A stretch of DNA of 64,000 nt from Prunella strophiata (Eukaryota > Chordata > Aves > Passeriformes > Prunellidae). Made by a program: the position numbers and the translations under genes. Below the pieces are notes generated by a model, which made no database searches, was not told where the DNA came from, and saw only the letters and a list, made by a program, of their open reading frames with translations. The DNA lies in contig JAZBQD010000063.1 of the NCBI GenBank assembly GCA_036583965.1, positions 1 through 64,000 on the forward strand, in the 5' to 3' direction. Of this stretch, positions 24,042 to 35,350 are shown in pieces (the first letter of the stretch is position 1; every line of letters starts with the position of its first letter).

Positions 24042-25016
24042 AAATAGTGTTAACCTGACCATAAGGTGCAGAAAAATGTATCTTGAAACACTGGAAACAA
24101 ATTGGGGATGATCCCCTCACGTGAAAAACTTGTAAAATTTTGTAATCAGTGGTTACCACTTTACACGCTGAAAGAAGATAAGTGGCCTAAGGATGGCACC
24201 CTACAGTATAACACCCTATTGCAAATAATGTTGTTTTATAGAAGGGAAAATAGCAGGATTAAGCTCCTTTTGTTTACTTGTTCTTCACCCTAAGAAATCA
24301 TCTGGTGGGGCAAAAGGAATGAGGGGTGACCCTGCAAGATCCATTAATTTTAGCACTTGGAAAGGAAAAGAAAGGCAAAGGGTTGAAAGGGTGTTGTTCT
24401 GCTTGCAGCATAGGGCAGAGGTGCTCAAAGTGTGGAAGAAAAGACTAGGATAATTTAGAGCTGATGGATGCTCCACGGCAAACAGTGGGTGAGGTGAATG
24501 ATGAATCGGCAGGGAACGCGGCTAGGCGCATAAGTAGGTCATGGGAGAGTGGACTGGAACTGAGAGAACACTTTAGGGGATCAGAGGATTTTAGCCTGAT
24601 TGTGAAACACACTAGAAGGCAGCAAGGAGATGTTGGGGGGGATGCTGGGGATATTTTGATGGTTACCCTCTGGCAAATGGTTGGGAATCAGGGTCCAGTA
24701 ACAGTAAAGACCCCATTTTCAAATGTGGATTTAATGTCATGGAAAAAGGCAGCAGGTCAGGAGAGGATCTGGATAGAGTTACTAAAGTATTTGAAACCAT
24801 AATTAGGATTCAGGACCCTGACTGGAATGATATACAAGTGATGATAGATATGTTGTTGGATAGCACAGAAAAAAGGATGTTGTTGACCATGGTCAGAAAG
24901 CAGGTGGAGGGGGCACATGCTAATGGAGACTTAGAAGGAACAGTAGATCAGAATTTTCCTTCAATAGATCCAAGGTGGGTCCCTAATTTATTGGGGCCCC
25001 GAGATCATTTAACAAG
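24042..25016 (+). pseudogene. Class I gag, matrix and capsid start
   Basis: The matrix part starts near 24108 (EKLVKFCNQWLPLYTL, then LKEDKWPKDGTLQYNTLLQI). Capsid follows, with WNDIQVMIDMLLDSTEKRML and DPRWVPNLLGPRDHLTS up to 25016. The ERVL provirus then cuts the capsid frame, which resumes at 33602. Frameshifts separate matrix from capsid. Confidence 0.8.
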
Positions 25017-25676
25017 TGTCTGGGGATGACTTTATGATACTGTATTCCCTATCATCTGCTTTATGCCAAGACATGGGTCCTGTAACTTTAAGCTAGGCCC
25101 AGGGAAAGGGAGGAAAGCTGGGGAAATTCTTTCAGCAGTCTGTGTTCAAACACATATCCTCCTCAATGTTCTCTCAGCAGTGCTCTGCAGCACAGGGAGG
25201 GAGTACATCTTTTGCTTTCAGCTAGCTTCTTTTTTGTTAGCTGTGATAAGAAGCTTTTCCTGGGACTGCAACAGCATTTCCTCCAGTGATTCTCTGTGGA
25301 TTTTCCTTCTGGAACTGTTAAGCTGTCCAGGACATCAGTTTAGCTTCGGGCTGAGAACAGACCATCACCGGGAGCCGGCGGGGAGGCCCCAGGACACCAC
25401 ATCCCAGCTCTGGACATCTGGAGGAGCCAAGCCACACCTACAGAAAGAACTCTGAATCCACCAGCTTTCTCTGTAGTAAGAAGGGTCAAATATTAACAGT
25501 TGGTTTTTGGGTTTTTGCATGCCTGCATGCACTCTGCTTGTTAAATAAACAGTTTTTTTCACTTTCCTCCAAGAAATTCGTCTTGGGGGGGGGAGGGGGG
25601 AGTGCCAAAACCTGCCTTTTTTAGAGGAGACGTTAATTTCAGGAAGTTTCTTCATAATTTGTCTCAAACCGAGACA
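25017..25676 (+). mobile_element. ERVL-1 provirus, 5' LTR (family A)
   Basis: It starts TGTCTGGGGATG and ends CAAACCGAGACA. ACAAG (25012-25016) precedes it and is repeated after the 3' LTR at 33597-33601. AATAAA-type signals lie near 25544. It is about 90% like the 3' LTR by eye, apart from a 188-bp insert there. Confidence 0.92.
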
Positions 25677-25681
25677 AAATT

Positions 25682-25699
25682 TGGTGTCCAATGTGGGGC
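25682..25699 (+). other. ERVL-1 primer-binding site, tRNA-Lys-like
   Basis: TGGTGTCCAATGTGGGGC lies 5 bases after the LTR. As I recall the tRNA-Lys(1,2) site, it differs only by three C-to-T changes, two of them at CpG. ERVL elements are usually named for tRNA-Leu, so this is unexpected. Confidence 0.6.
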
Positions 25700-25964
25700 G
25701 GGATAACGCGAAAAACCACTAATAATTACATTCTGGTTTTAAATACTTTGTATTGGAGTACAGTGGTTAGTAGTCACCATGTTGATTGATGTAAAAGTGT
25801 CTCTCTGGTCCATAGGCATGTTTGCCTATCCACAGATAGGGGCAATTTTGTCCCTGGCATAGAAATTTTACAGAGCAGGGGTACGAATCAGGCTTGCTAT
25901 ACTGATGTGCTTGGTGGTAATGGCTTATAGAAGGTTAACAGAGGTACTGGAAGCTGTTTAAAAT
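25700..25964 (+). other. ERVL-1 leader
   Basis: Non-coding sequence between the primer-binding site and the first gag-like frame. No insertion seen. Confidence 0.5.
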
Positions 25965-26498
25965 GTGCATGGTCTGTTGTATCCCTGTACTAGTCTTGGT
26001 AGCCTGCTTTGGGGGTTTATTGGTAGTTACATCCAGTCTGTTAGGGGAAATGTAGGGGATGATGACTCCCAGCCCTTCATCTCCTTCTTCCCCTTCAAAT
26101 ATGCTACATCACCTTTTGAAAATGTTCAGTTTCCCCTGGATGTTAAAGATACCACCTTCCTGGTGTTTTATCTGGAAGGTTTACTCTATACGGTTTGCAG
26201 CTTCTCTAGCATCAGGGCTATGTCCAGAGGGGCTGTCCAGACACCTGCCCCAGGTGTGGAAAATACTGAGTGGTGTGGGGTATGGGAGCACATAGGCCAA
26301 ACCCTGAAGGAATTCTTTGCCCCAATAGCTTGGAACTTCCCTCCTGAACAAATTCAGAACCCAGCTGAGATGGGGAAATATCTGAAAGAGAAGTGCAATG
26401 ACAACTCTAATGAGAAGAAGCTCATTGCAATATGCTGGGCCCTGGCATATGCTTATCATGTTGTAGACAGGTAGAAGAATTATAAAAGAAAGGCCTTA
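25965..26498 (+). pseudogene. ERVL-1 gag, N-terminal part
   Basis: An open frame of 169 codons ends at 26474. It contains FFAPIAWNFPPEQIQNPAEM, GKYLKEKCNDNSNEKKLIA and CWALAYAYHV, an avian ERVL gag pattern. It is interrupted by an LTR and resumes at 27202. Confidence 0.75.
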
Positions 26499-27201
26499 TG
26501 AAATCAGGCATTGTTCTGCCAAATTAATAGCTGGCCTGTCATTTCTTCTAAGTGCAGCCAAGCAGCTACTAGTTCCCATGTGAAGCTATTTAGAGAATGA
26601 GAGTTCATTAACATAACAATCTATTCTGAGGGTGAAAAACAAATGCACCTGCAATAACAAGGGATTTGCCCCATGTTGCAGTACAAGCTGACTTGTACTG
26701 AACATTAATCTGGTTATAAATAAGAAACCCAGCCCGGTTCCATAAACCGGCCTCTAGGCTGACTGACAGAGGTCTCAACCAATAACAATTCTCCTAAATT
26801 ACAAGCATTTGACTGATTCAGAGTCTGGGAGGCATGGAGATTAGACCAATGACTGCTTAGAGCTGGGAGCTTTGAATTGCCTATAAAAGCAAGCCCCGAA
26901 CAACAAAACACGCTGTTTGGCTGATGAAACAACGGAGGTCTGTCGTGTATTCTGTCTCAGACACACGAACACCACATGTAAGTCCCATGAGAATCAGTGA
27001 AGAAAATATGTAAACAAGAATAGAGAGATTTGATGGACAAGTAAAAGACCTTTTACTAAACAATAAAGTAATTGGCAAGAAAGCTATTAAACAATTAAAA
27101 TTGCACACGAGGTCTGTAAAAACTGTATAAAATGAGTTGTGTGAATAAAGAATCAGTTTTTACGCATGCAGAAAATGAGTCCCAGCTGCTTTATTGCAAC
27201 A
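26499..27201 (+). mobile_element. Solo LTR in ERVL-1 gag
   Basis: It has TATAAAA near 26883 and AATAAA near 27146, and ends TTATTGCAACA. A 4-bp repeat CTTA flanks TGAAATC at the left and the CA end at the right. An alternative start is TGTTCTGCC at 26512. The edges are therefore probable only. Confidence 0.6.
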
Positions 27202-28197
27202 CTTATCCTACACTGCTAGATCCTGTAGGGCAGAAGATACAGCCAGAGGGAAGATAAATCAGCAGACACCCCAGTCATTCAGGCTGCAGCTAAACCAGAC
27301 AGGGAGGCTAAGCCAATGGCAATTGCTCTTGTCCAGAGAAGGAAACACAAAGCCAAATCAATTCGCCCAGTGGATGATGATGGGGAGCCAGGATCCTTAC
27401 AGCCAGCAGAGAAATCAGAGCCAGAAATGATTAATGAGTCCCTGTCCAGAGAATGAAACACAAAGCCAAATCAATTCGCCCAGTGGATGATGATGGGGAG
27501 CCAGGATCCTTACAGCCAGCAGAGAAATCAGAGCCAGAAATGATTAATGAGTCCCTGTCCACAGAAAACCTTCGCAGCCTAAGAAAGGATTACACCCAAC
27601 CGTCTGATAAATCTATATTAAGTTGGTTGGTCTGCATCTAGGACATTGCAGGCAATAATACAATTCTGGACAGTACTGAAGCGAGGTGTTTGGGATCCTT
27701 GTCACATGATGCAGGTATTGACCAAGGGATGGCAAGGGGGCCCAAAGCTCTCAGTCTCTGGGCACAGCTCTTAAGAAGTGTAAAGGAAAGATACCTGTGC
27801 CCAGAAGATCTCCAGGTGCAGCAAACCCCATGGAAGACTGTAGAACAAGGGATTCAATGCTTGAGAGAACTGGCAGTGATAGGGATTGTTTTCTCAGATG
27901 ACCAAACAATTAGGAGTCCAGACAAGGTAAAATGTACACCAGTGATGTGGCTGAAACTTGTAAGACTTGGGCCACAAGAATATGCCTCTGCTTTAGCAAT
28001 GATGAAGTGGAATGAGAGAGATGAGACTGTGATTGCTATGGTGAAGAAACTCCAGGCATATGCAGATACTGTGCATGGCCCAACACATGCAAGAATTGCA
28101 GCTGTGGTAACAAGTCTGTCAGAGCACATACAGAAAATGGAAGATAGGATGGAGGAGACTCACCAGAACCTCAGGAAGGAGTTTATAGAGGACCTTC
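27202..28197 (+). pseudogene. ERVL-1 gag, central and C-terminal part
   Basis: It includes RKHKAKSIRPVDDDGEP, ENLRSLRKDYTQPSDKSIL and then a 171-codon open frame (27690-28205). That frame carries QQTPWKTVEQGIQCLREL, VMWLKLVRLGPQEYASALA and MVKKLQAYADTVHGPTHARI. A 113-bp tandem duplication shifts the frame near 27338-27563. The end is truncated by an LTR at 28198, so the last codons of the open frame are LTR sequence. Confidence 0.85.
27338..27563 (+). repeat. 113-bp tandem duplication in ERVL-1 gag
   Basis: Two nearly identical copies with period 113, shown for example by AGCCAAATCAATTCGCCCAG at 27351 and 27464. The length is not a multiple of three, so it breaks the gag frame. Confidence 0.9.
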
Positions 28198-28737
28198 TCT
28201 CCTAGGTTACAGTGTTAAGATGTACCCAAAAAAAAGTATGTATTCTATCACCATCTCCATGTACTGTTAAAACTAAGAGGGGCAGTGTTTTCCTTATCTC
28301 CTTCCTCCGGACTATCTCCCGTTAATGGTTCTGTTAATGGCCCATCAATGCCTTATCACATGACTCATAGAATGACCTCGTTCCATTGTGAGATGCTCTG
28401 CCCAAGGGGGGGAGCCAAGTATCCCCACATGGATAAAAATCTGGAATTTAGACAGAATAAGCAGCCTTACCCACTGGCTTCCAAAGGACAAAAGCTACCA
28501 GACATTTCTGCAGGATCACTACTTCAATGAGACCACTTCATCTGGACTGCTACCATCACCCCAACTAGTGGGGTACCAGGTTGTATTCTGACACTGTCAG
28601 TGGTTTTTTGTTTGTTTGTTTGTTTGTTTTTCCTTTTTTACAATTTCATGTATTTTATTTTTAGTTTTTTATTAAATTGTATTTCTGACTTGGAGTCTCT
28701 CACTAGTTTTACTTTCAAACTAGCACACCTTCTCCAA
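28198..28737 (+). mobile_element. Solo LTR in ERVL-1 gag/pro
   Basis: It starts TCTCCTAGGTTA (a decayed TGTCCTGGGTT) and ends CAAACTAGCACA. A perfect 5-bp duplication CCTTC flanks it at 28193-28197 and 28738-28742. ATTAAA is near 28671. A relative lies at 62133 on the other strand. Confidence 0.9.
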
Positions 28738-29577
28738 ATCTCGTTGGTACAGACTAGAGGCCCTGTTACCAGAAGCAGACGTCCCCCAGCTAGCAAGAGA
28801 GGGTACACCTCACGAAATGAGCTGTGGTTCTTCCTGTGTGACTGGGGAAAAAAGAGGAGGTAGAATGGAAAACCCACGACTGCCCTGGCAGCATGGGTGC
28901 ATGAATTGAAGGAGGGCAAGACTCAGAGAGGAAGTTCCACCAGAAGGGAAGTAGCTCCAATTGCCCACAGCTGAGCTGCCAAATATAATGGAAGAGATGA
29001 CATGCCTGATCCCCTTGAAGAAACCTCTAGAACTTATGCCCAGGGAGGGAAGGATAACCAGGATTAGAGGGGCCCTGCCTCTAGCCAGGCAGAGGCACAG
29101 GAAAACCATGTCATTTGAACTGTGTGGATTTGTTGGCCTGGCACATCAGAACCACAAAAACACAAGGCCTTGGTTGACACTGGTGTGCAGTGCATGCTAA
29201 TCCCATCAAGACATGTGGGGGCAGAACCTGTTGCTATTGCTCAAGTGCCAGGGGGGTCACAGGATTTGACCCTGTTGGAAGGAGAGGTGAGCCTGACTGG
29301 AAAAGAGTAGAATAAACATCTCATTATGACTGGTCCAGAGGCCCTGTGTGTTCTAGGCATAGACTTCCTCTGAAGCGGGCATTTCAAGGACCCAAAAGGA
29401 CTCAGATGGGCATTTGGAATAGTGGCTGTGGGGACAGAGCGCATTAAGCAATTGAACACCTTGCCTAGACTATCAGAAAACCCATCTGCAGTAGGCCTTT
29501 GGAAGGGGGAGGAGCAACAAGTACCATTTGCCACCTTGACAGTGCACCACCAGCAGTACCAGACAAATTGATGTGCT
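28738..29577 (+). pseudogene. ERVL-1 gag end and protease
   Basis: Decayed frames lead to a protease with the active-site triad DTG still visible in LVDTGVQCMLIPSRHVG near 29170. GPEALCVLGIDFL follows near 29335. Stops and a frameshift separate the segments. Confidence 0.75.
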
Positions 29578-30129
29578 GTGATTCCCATCCACAAGATGAT
29601 CCGTGAGCTGGAGAGCCAAGGGGTGGTCAGCAAGTCCCACTCACCCTTCAACAGTCCCATTTGGCTGGTAGGCAAATCTGAAGGAGAATGGAGGTTGACG
29701 GTGGACTATCGTGGCTTGAATGAAGTGACTCCACCTCTGAGCACTGCTGTGCCGGACATGCTGGAACTCCAGTATGAGCTGGAGTCCAAGGCAGCAAAGT
29801 GGTATGCCACTATTGACATTGCCAATGCATTTTTCTCCATTCTTTTGGCAGCAGAATGCAGGCCTCAGTTTGCCTTCACCTGGAGGGGCGTGCAGTACAC
29901 CTGGAACCAATTGCCTCAAGGATGGAAGCACAGTTCTACCATCTGCCATGGACTGATCCAGGCTGCATTGGAGAAGGGTGAGGCTCCAGAACATCTGCAG
30001 TACATCAGTGACATCATTGTGTGGGGGAACACAGCAGCAGAAGTGTTTGAGAAAGGAGAGAAGATCGTCCAGATTGTCCTGAAAACCGATTTTGCCATCA
30101 AGAAGAGCAAAGTCAAGGGACCTGCTTGA
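29578..30129 (+). pseudogene. ERVL-1 reverse transcriptase
   Basis: An open stretch of 183 codons covers the fingers and palm. SHSPFNSPIWLVGKSEGEWR is followed by LTVDYRGLNEV, ATIDIANAFFSILLAAECRP and WNQLPQGWKHSSTICHGLIQ. The first palm aspartate (TIDIANAFF) is present. The YxDD box reads YISD at about 30001-30012, so one catalytic aspartate is lost. The frame ends at TGA 30127. The thumb continues in fragments. Confidence 0.9.
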
Positions 30130-31328
30130 GAGATCCAGTTCCTGGGAGTGAAGTGGCAAGATGGACGGTGACAGATTCCCACTGAGATCATGAATAAGAT
30201 AACAGCAATGTCTCCACCAACCAACAAGAAGGAAACGCAAGCTTTCCTAGGCGCCATAGGCTTTTGGAGAATGCACATTCCTGAGTACAGCCAGATTGTG
30301 GGCCCTCTCTACCTGGTTACCCACAAGAAGAACAATTTCCAGTGGGGCCCTGGACAGCAGCAAGCCTTTGCCCAGATTAAGCAGATAGTTCATGCAGTAG
30401 CCCTTGGCCTAGTCAGGACAAGACCAGAAGTGAAGAACATGCTCTACTCTGCAGCCAGGAGCCATGATCTGTCCTGGAACCTTTGGCAGAAAGTGCCTGG
30501 CAAGACTCAGGGTTGACCACTGGGATTCTGGAGTCAAAGTTTCAGAGGGTCTGAAGCAAACTACACTCCCACAGAGAAGGAAATCTTGGCCGCCTATTAA
30601 GGAGTCAAGCCGCTTCAGATGTGATTGGTACAGAAGCACAGCTCGTCCTTGCACCCCGACTACCGATGCTGGGGTAGGTGTTCAAAGCAAAGGTTCCCTC
30701 TACTCACCCCGCTACCAATGCCACATGGAGCAAATGGATTGTCCTCATCACACAGCATGCCCATATTGAAGCCCAAATTGCTCTGGGATCTTGGAAATAA
30801 TTAAAAATTGGCCTGAAGGTGAAAACTTTGGCCTCAGTGATGAAGAGAAGCAAGAACAAGTGACACGTGCTGAGGAAGCCCCACCGTACAACTGACTGCC
30901 ACAAGAAGAAACACACTACCCTCTTCACTGATCATTTCTCTTGCATTGTAGGGATGAAACAAAAGTAGAAAGCAGCTGTATGGAGCCCCACACAACAGGT
31001 TGCAGAAGCTACTAAAGGAGAAGGTGGATCGAGCCAACTCGCTGAACTCAAAGCCATTCAGTTGGCCCTGGACATTGCTGAAAGAGAGAAGTGGCCAAAG
31101 CTCTACCTCTACATGGATTCATGGATGGTAGCCAATGCTTTGTGGGGTTGGCTGGAAAAATGGAAAAAGGCTAATTGGCAGTGTGGGTGAGAACCAATCT
31201 GGGCTGCTGAAGAGTAGAAGGACATCGCTGCCTGGGTAGAGAAGGTACCTGTGAAAGTCCGCCATGTGGATGCCCATGTCCCCAAGAGTCAGGCTAATAA
31301 GGAGCACAGAAACAACAAGAAGGTAGAT
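30130..31328 (+). pseudogene. ERVL-1 RT thumb and RNase H
   Basis: Frame-broken sequence. Thumb: NKKETQAFLGAIGFWRMHIP near 30226. RNase H: FTDHFSCIVG near 30920, then AELKAIQLALDIAEREKWPK and LYMDSWMVANALWG near 31040-31140, then VRHVDAHVPKSQAN near 31257. The catalytic Asp, Glu and Asp positions can be traced, but stops make it inactive. Confidence 0.8.
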
Positions 31329-31667
31329 TGTGGATGCTGAAAGTCTGGTCAGAGAAAGAGTCAGAAGAACTTTCCCAGGCCTTCCTCTGGGAAAGTTTTG
31401 GGAAAGTTCACAGAAAGAATTAAAATAATCCTTAATCTTTGCAGCTGGTGTTTTGAATGTGTTGTTTACTTGTAAGATGTTTACAAGAAGGGTGTTGTTC
31501 CTAATTAGCCAATGGTGTGAAGGGTGTTGATTAAGGACCAGTCAGGTCCAGCTTTATTGCAACTGTCTATAAAAGAATGTGTGGTGTCTAATAAACTTGC
31601 ATTTTGCCTTCAGAGAACCTAGGAGTCTATGTCGCCTCATTCATCTGTCCTTAATACAAGAGCGACA
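31329..31667 (+). mobile_element. Solo LTR of 339 bp in ERVL-1
   Basis: It starts TGTGGATGCTGA and ends AGAGCGACA. The flanks are GTAGAT and GTAGAC (5 of 6), as expected for ERVK-type integration. TATAAAA is near 31570 and AATAAA near 31590. Confidence 0.85.
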
Positions 31668-32718
31668 GTAGACCAGGCTGCAAAGATAGAGGTATCCCAG
31701 ATAGACTTGGATTGGCAACACAAGGGGGACTTGTTCCTAGCTCGATGGGTTCATGATGCTTCAGGCCATCAGGGCAGAGATGCCACCTATAAGTGGGCAC
31801 GAGACCAAGGGGTGGATCTAACCATGGACAGTATTTCCCAGATTATCCATGACTGTGAGACATATGCTGATGTCAAACAGACCAAGCAGGTGAAACCCCT
31901 GTGGTATGGTGGGTGGTGGTCTAAGTATGGGGAAGCCTGGCAGATTGATTACATCACACTGCCTCAAACCCGCCAAGGCAAGCGCTATGTGCTCACAATG
32001 GTAGAAGCCAGCACAGGGTGGTTGGAGACCTCCCCTGTGCCTTACACTACTGCCCGGAACACCATCCTGGGCCTTGAAAAGCAAGTCCTTTGGAGGCATG
32101 GTACCCCCTAGAAAATTGAGTCCAACAATGGGACCCATTTCCAGAACAACCTTATAAACACCTGGACTAGGGAACATGGCATTGAGTGGGTGTACCATAT
32201 CCCTTATCATGTACCAGCTGCTGGTAAAGTGGAGGGGTGCAATGGATTGTTAAAAACCACCTTGAAGGCACTGGATGGGGGATGTTTCAAAACCTATGAG
32301 CGAAAGCCACCTGATTAGTTAACACCTGAAGCTCCACTAACTGAGCAGGCCCTGCCCAATCTGAGCCCCTGCATACAGTAGAGACAAGGTCCCAGTAGTA
32401 CATGTTAGAGGTCTGTTAGGAAAACCAGTTTGGATTAATTGTGCCTTGAGTAAAGACAAACCCATCCACACGGTTGTCTTTGCTCAGGGACCAGGTCGTA
32501 CACAGTGGGTAATGCAGAGGGATGGAGAGACACGTTGTGTACTGCAGGGAGATTTGATGTTGGGTGAGAACCACGTGTAAATACCACTGTTTGCTGAATG
32601 TCACTGCCACTATCTGTATGTAGCTATATATATGTATGTATGTATGTATTAATGTGTGTGTAGAGTTGGAATATATTAGTTTGGGCATTAAGCTGACAAT
32701 ATGGAATAAGGAGTAGAC
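31668..32718 (+). pseudogene. ERVL-1 integrase
   Basis: The zinc region HDASGHQGRDATYKWARDQG is near 31750. Core: YGEAWQIDYITLPQ with the first Asp near 31945, and ESNNGTHFQNNL where the second catalytic Asp is replaced by Asn near 32125. The Glu region is GKVEGCNGLL near 32225. The C-terminus has WVMQRDGETRCVLQGDLMLG near 32510-32565. A TAG interrupts the core at about 32109. About 130 bp of non-coding sequence leads to the LTR. Confidence 0.85.
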
Positions 32719-33596
32719 TGTCTTGGGATGACTTTACGATACTGTATTCTCTATTGTCTGCTTTATGCCCAGACATGGGTCCTGTAACTTTAAGCTAGGC
32801 CCAGGGGAAGGGGGGTGTTGTGGTTTCTACAGAGGTGTGTTCAGCTTTCTTAAGTGGTTTAACAGGGTGTCAATATTCAAAACTAGCCAGATGATTGGTT
32901 TTGTTGGGTCTGAGGAATTTGTTAGCAGTCCTCACAGAGAATAATTTCCATAACTGATGGATTTTCTCCTTAGCTAAAAACCAAGCTATGTTAAACCACG
33001 ACAGGGGGGAAAGCTGGGGGAGGGAATTCTTTCAGCAGTCTGTGTTCAAACACATATCCTACTCAATGTTCTCTCAGCTGTGCTCTGCAGCACAGGGAGG
33101 GAGTACATCTTTTGCTTTTAGCTAGCTTCTTTTTTGTTAGCTGTGACAAGAAGCTTTTCCTGGGACTTCAACAGCATTTCTTCTGGTGATTTTCTGTGGA
33201 TTTTCCTTCTGGAACTGTTCAGCTTAGCTCCAGTCTGAGAACAGACCATCTCCGGGAGCTGGCAGGGAGGCCCCAGAACACTGCATCCCAGCTCTGGACA
33301 TCTGGAGGAGCTGAACCACAGAACTCTGAATCCACCAGCTTTCTCTGTAGTGAGAAGGGTCAAATATTAACAGTTTTGTTTTGTGGTTTTTTTTTGTTTT
33401 TTTTTTTCCCTGTACCTGCATGTACTCTGCTTGTTAAATAAACAGTTTTTTTCACTTTCCTCCAAGAAATTCGTATGGGGGGGGGAGGGTGGGGGGGGTG
33501 GGGGGGGTGGGAGGGAGGGAGGGAGTGCCAAAACCTGCCTTCTTTAGAGATGTTAATTTCAGGACGTTTCCTCCTAATTTGTCTCAAACCATGACA
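32719..33596 (+). mobile_element. ERVL-1 provirus, 3' LTR
   Basis: It starts TGTCTTGGGATG and ends CAAACCATGACA, followed by the duplication ACAAG. It holds a 188-bp insertion at 32816-33003 and a long G-rich tract near 33478-33530. Confidence 0.92.
32816..33003. mobile_element. 188-bp TG...CA insertion in the 3' LTR
   Basis: Its tips TGTTGTGGTTT and AAACCACGACA are inverted repeats (10 of 11) and it is flanked by G runs. The 5' LTR lacks it. It has no visible polyadenylation signal, so it may be a very short or internally deleted solo LTR, or a non-autonomous element. Confidence 0.7.
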
Positions 33597-34230
33597 ACAA
33601 GATATCAGAGACGAATATTGTTTGCTGTAAAGCATGCTATACTGAAAGCCATGAACTGGTCAAAACTGTATGAGGCAAAGCAGGACAGTACTGAATCCAC
33701 CACAGCTTTCATGGAATGATTGAAGGTGACTGACAGAAAATATACTAATAATGTACTAATCTGGATCCTGAGAATCCAGAGAAGGCCATACAGTTAGCAA
33801 CTATTTTTATGGGGCAGTCTGCCTGGATATTAGAAGGAAACTTCAGAGACTGGAAGGAGCGGAGTCATATGACTTAGGAAAGTTGTTAGATGAATTGTGG
33901 AAAGCATATCTCAACAGGGATAAGGAAAAAGAACTACGGCAGGCAGGAAGGGAAAATAAGAGACACAACAAACTGCTTGCAACTCTGGGGGTGGTTAAGG
34001 GACCTGTGGAGGATACTAAGGGACTGGCCAATAGGGGAGGCTGGGGAGAGGGAACAAAGGGAAGGAGAGGCGGGAGGCTCCCACGGTTTCCCCGACAATG
34101 ATTAGGGGAAGATCAGTGTGCAGTCTGCAAGGAAAAGGGGCACTGGAAGCGAGAATACCCACAGGCTGAAAAGCTGGACCTGGTCTTCCAGGCTGTTACA
34201 TTAGAAGATGAAGATTGAAGGGGACCGGGG
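33597..34230 (+). pseudogene. Class I gag, capsid end and nucleocapsid
   Basis: It resumes the capsid cut at 25016 (YQRRILFAVKHAILKAMNWS). The nucleocapsid zinc knuckle is near 34118-34165, CAVCKEKGHWKREY. The last cysteine of CX2CX4HX4C is replaced by Tyr. Frameshifts occur near 33720-33760. Confidence 0.85.
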
Positions 34231-34630
34231 GATTCTACCCCAGCTGAACCCCTGGTTACATTGAGGCTGGGGAAAGAAGAAGTGGAATTTTTGGTGGACA
34301 CAGAAGCAATTTGTTTCATATTGAATACATGTAAAGGGAAACTTAGTAGGGATGTGGTAAATGTAATTGGTGCTACAGGGAAAAACAAAACTTGGTCCTT
34401 TTTACAACCCATGAAATTTAAATTAAGAAAGAATTGGATTACTCACTAGTTTCTATATATGCCCAAATGCCTAGTCCCCTTGCTTGGGAGAGATTTATTG
34501 GGAAAATTGGATGTTCAAATAATTTTTCAGGATGGGGAAATACAAATTCAAATACCAGAATCAAAAGCATAGAGGCAAAGATTTTTATGCCACAGGAGTC
34601 AAATGAATTGGAAGAAATCCCATAGGAGGT
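34231..34630 (+). pseudogene. Class I protease
   Basis: EVEFLVDTEAICFILN near 34282 corresponds to the active site, where DTG has become DTE. A stop near 34447 and a frameshift follow. Confidence 0.8.
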
Positions 34631-34640
34631 AGACAATGCT

Positions 34641-35350
34641 GTGACCCTGTTGGTATGGGCAACTGAAATGCCTAGAAAATCAAAAGTGGCCAAACCAGTA
34701 AGGATTACTCTCAAACCTGAAGCTAAACCAGTAAGGCAAAAACAATATCCTGTTAACTGGAAGGCTAGGAAGGAGCTGGAAAAGCTTATAGAAAAATTTT
34801 TAGAATATGGGTTATGGAAAGAGTGTGAATCAGAATATAACACACCAATATTACCAATTAAAAAGCAAAATGGGGAATATAGGTTAGTGCAAGATTTAAG
34901 GGCTATTAATAAAATAGTACCAGATATTCATCTGGTAGTAGCTAATCCATACACACTTTTGACAGCACTAAAAGGGGACTATAAATGGTTTACAGTGACT
35001 GATCTTAAAGATGCCTTTTTCTGCATACCCTTGGAGGAAAATAGTCAAGCAATATTTGCTTTTGAATGGGAAAGTCCCACCTCTGGACCCAAAGTTCAGT
35101 TAACCTGGACTGTCCTACTGCAGGGATTTAAAAATAGTCCAACAATATTTGGAAATCAACTAACAAAAGAATTAGAAAAATGGAAGAAAATTAACACTGA
35201 AGGAGCAGTTTTACAGTATGTGGATGTCATTCTGCTGGCAGCAAAGACCCAACACCAATGCCTACAAATGACCATAAGTCTGTTGAACTTTCTGGAACAG
35301 AATGGTTACAGAGTAACTAAAAGAAAAGCTCAAATAGGAAAGACAACTCT
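34641..35350 (+). pseudogene. Class I reverse transcriptase
   Basis: Open for about 235 codons with KQYPVNWKARKELEKLIEKF, EYNTPILPIKKQNGEYRLVQ, DLRAINKIVPDIHLV, VTDLKDAFFCIPLEENSQAI and LLQGFKNSPTIFGNQLTKEL. These are gammaretroviral RT features. The YVDD box reads YVDV near 35218-35229, so the last catalytic Asp is lost. From 35351 the annotated frame runs into inserted sequence. Confidence 0.9.
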
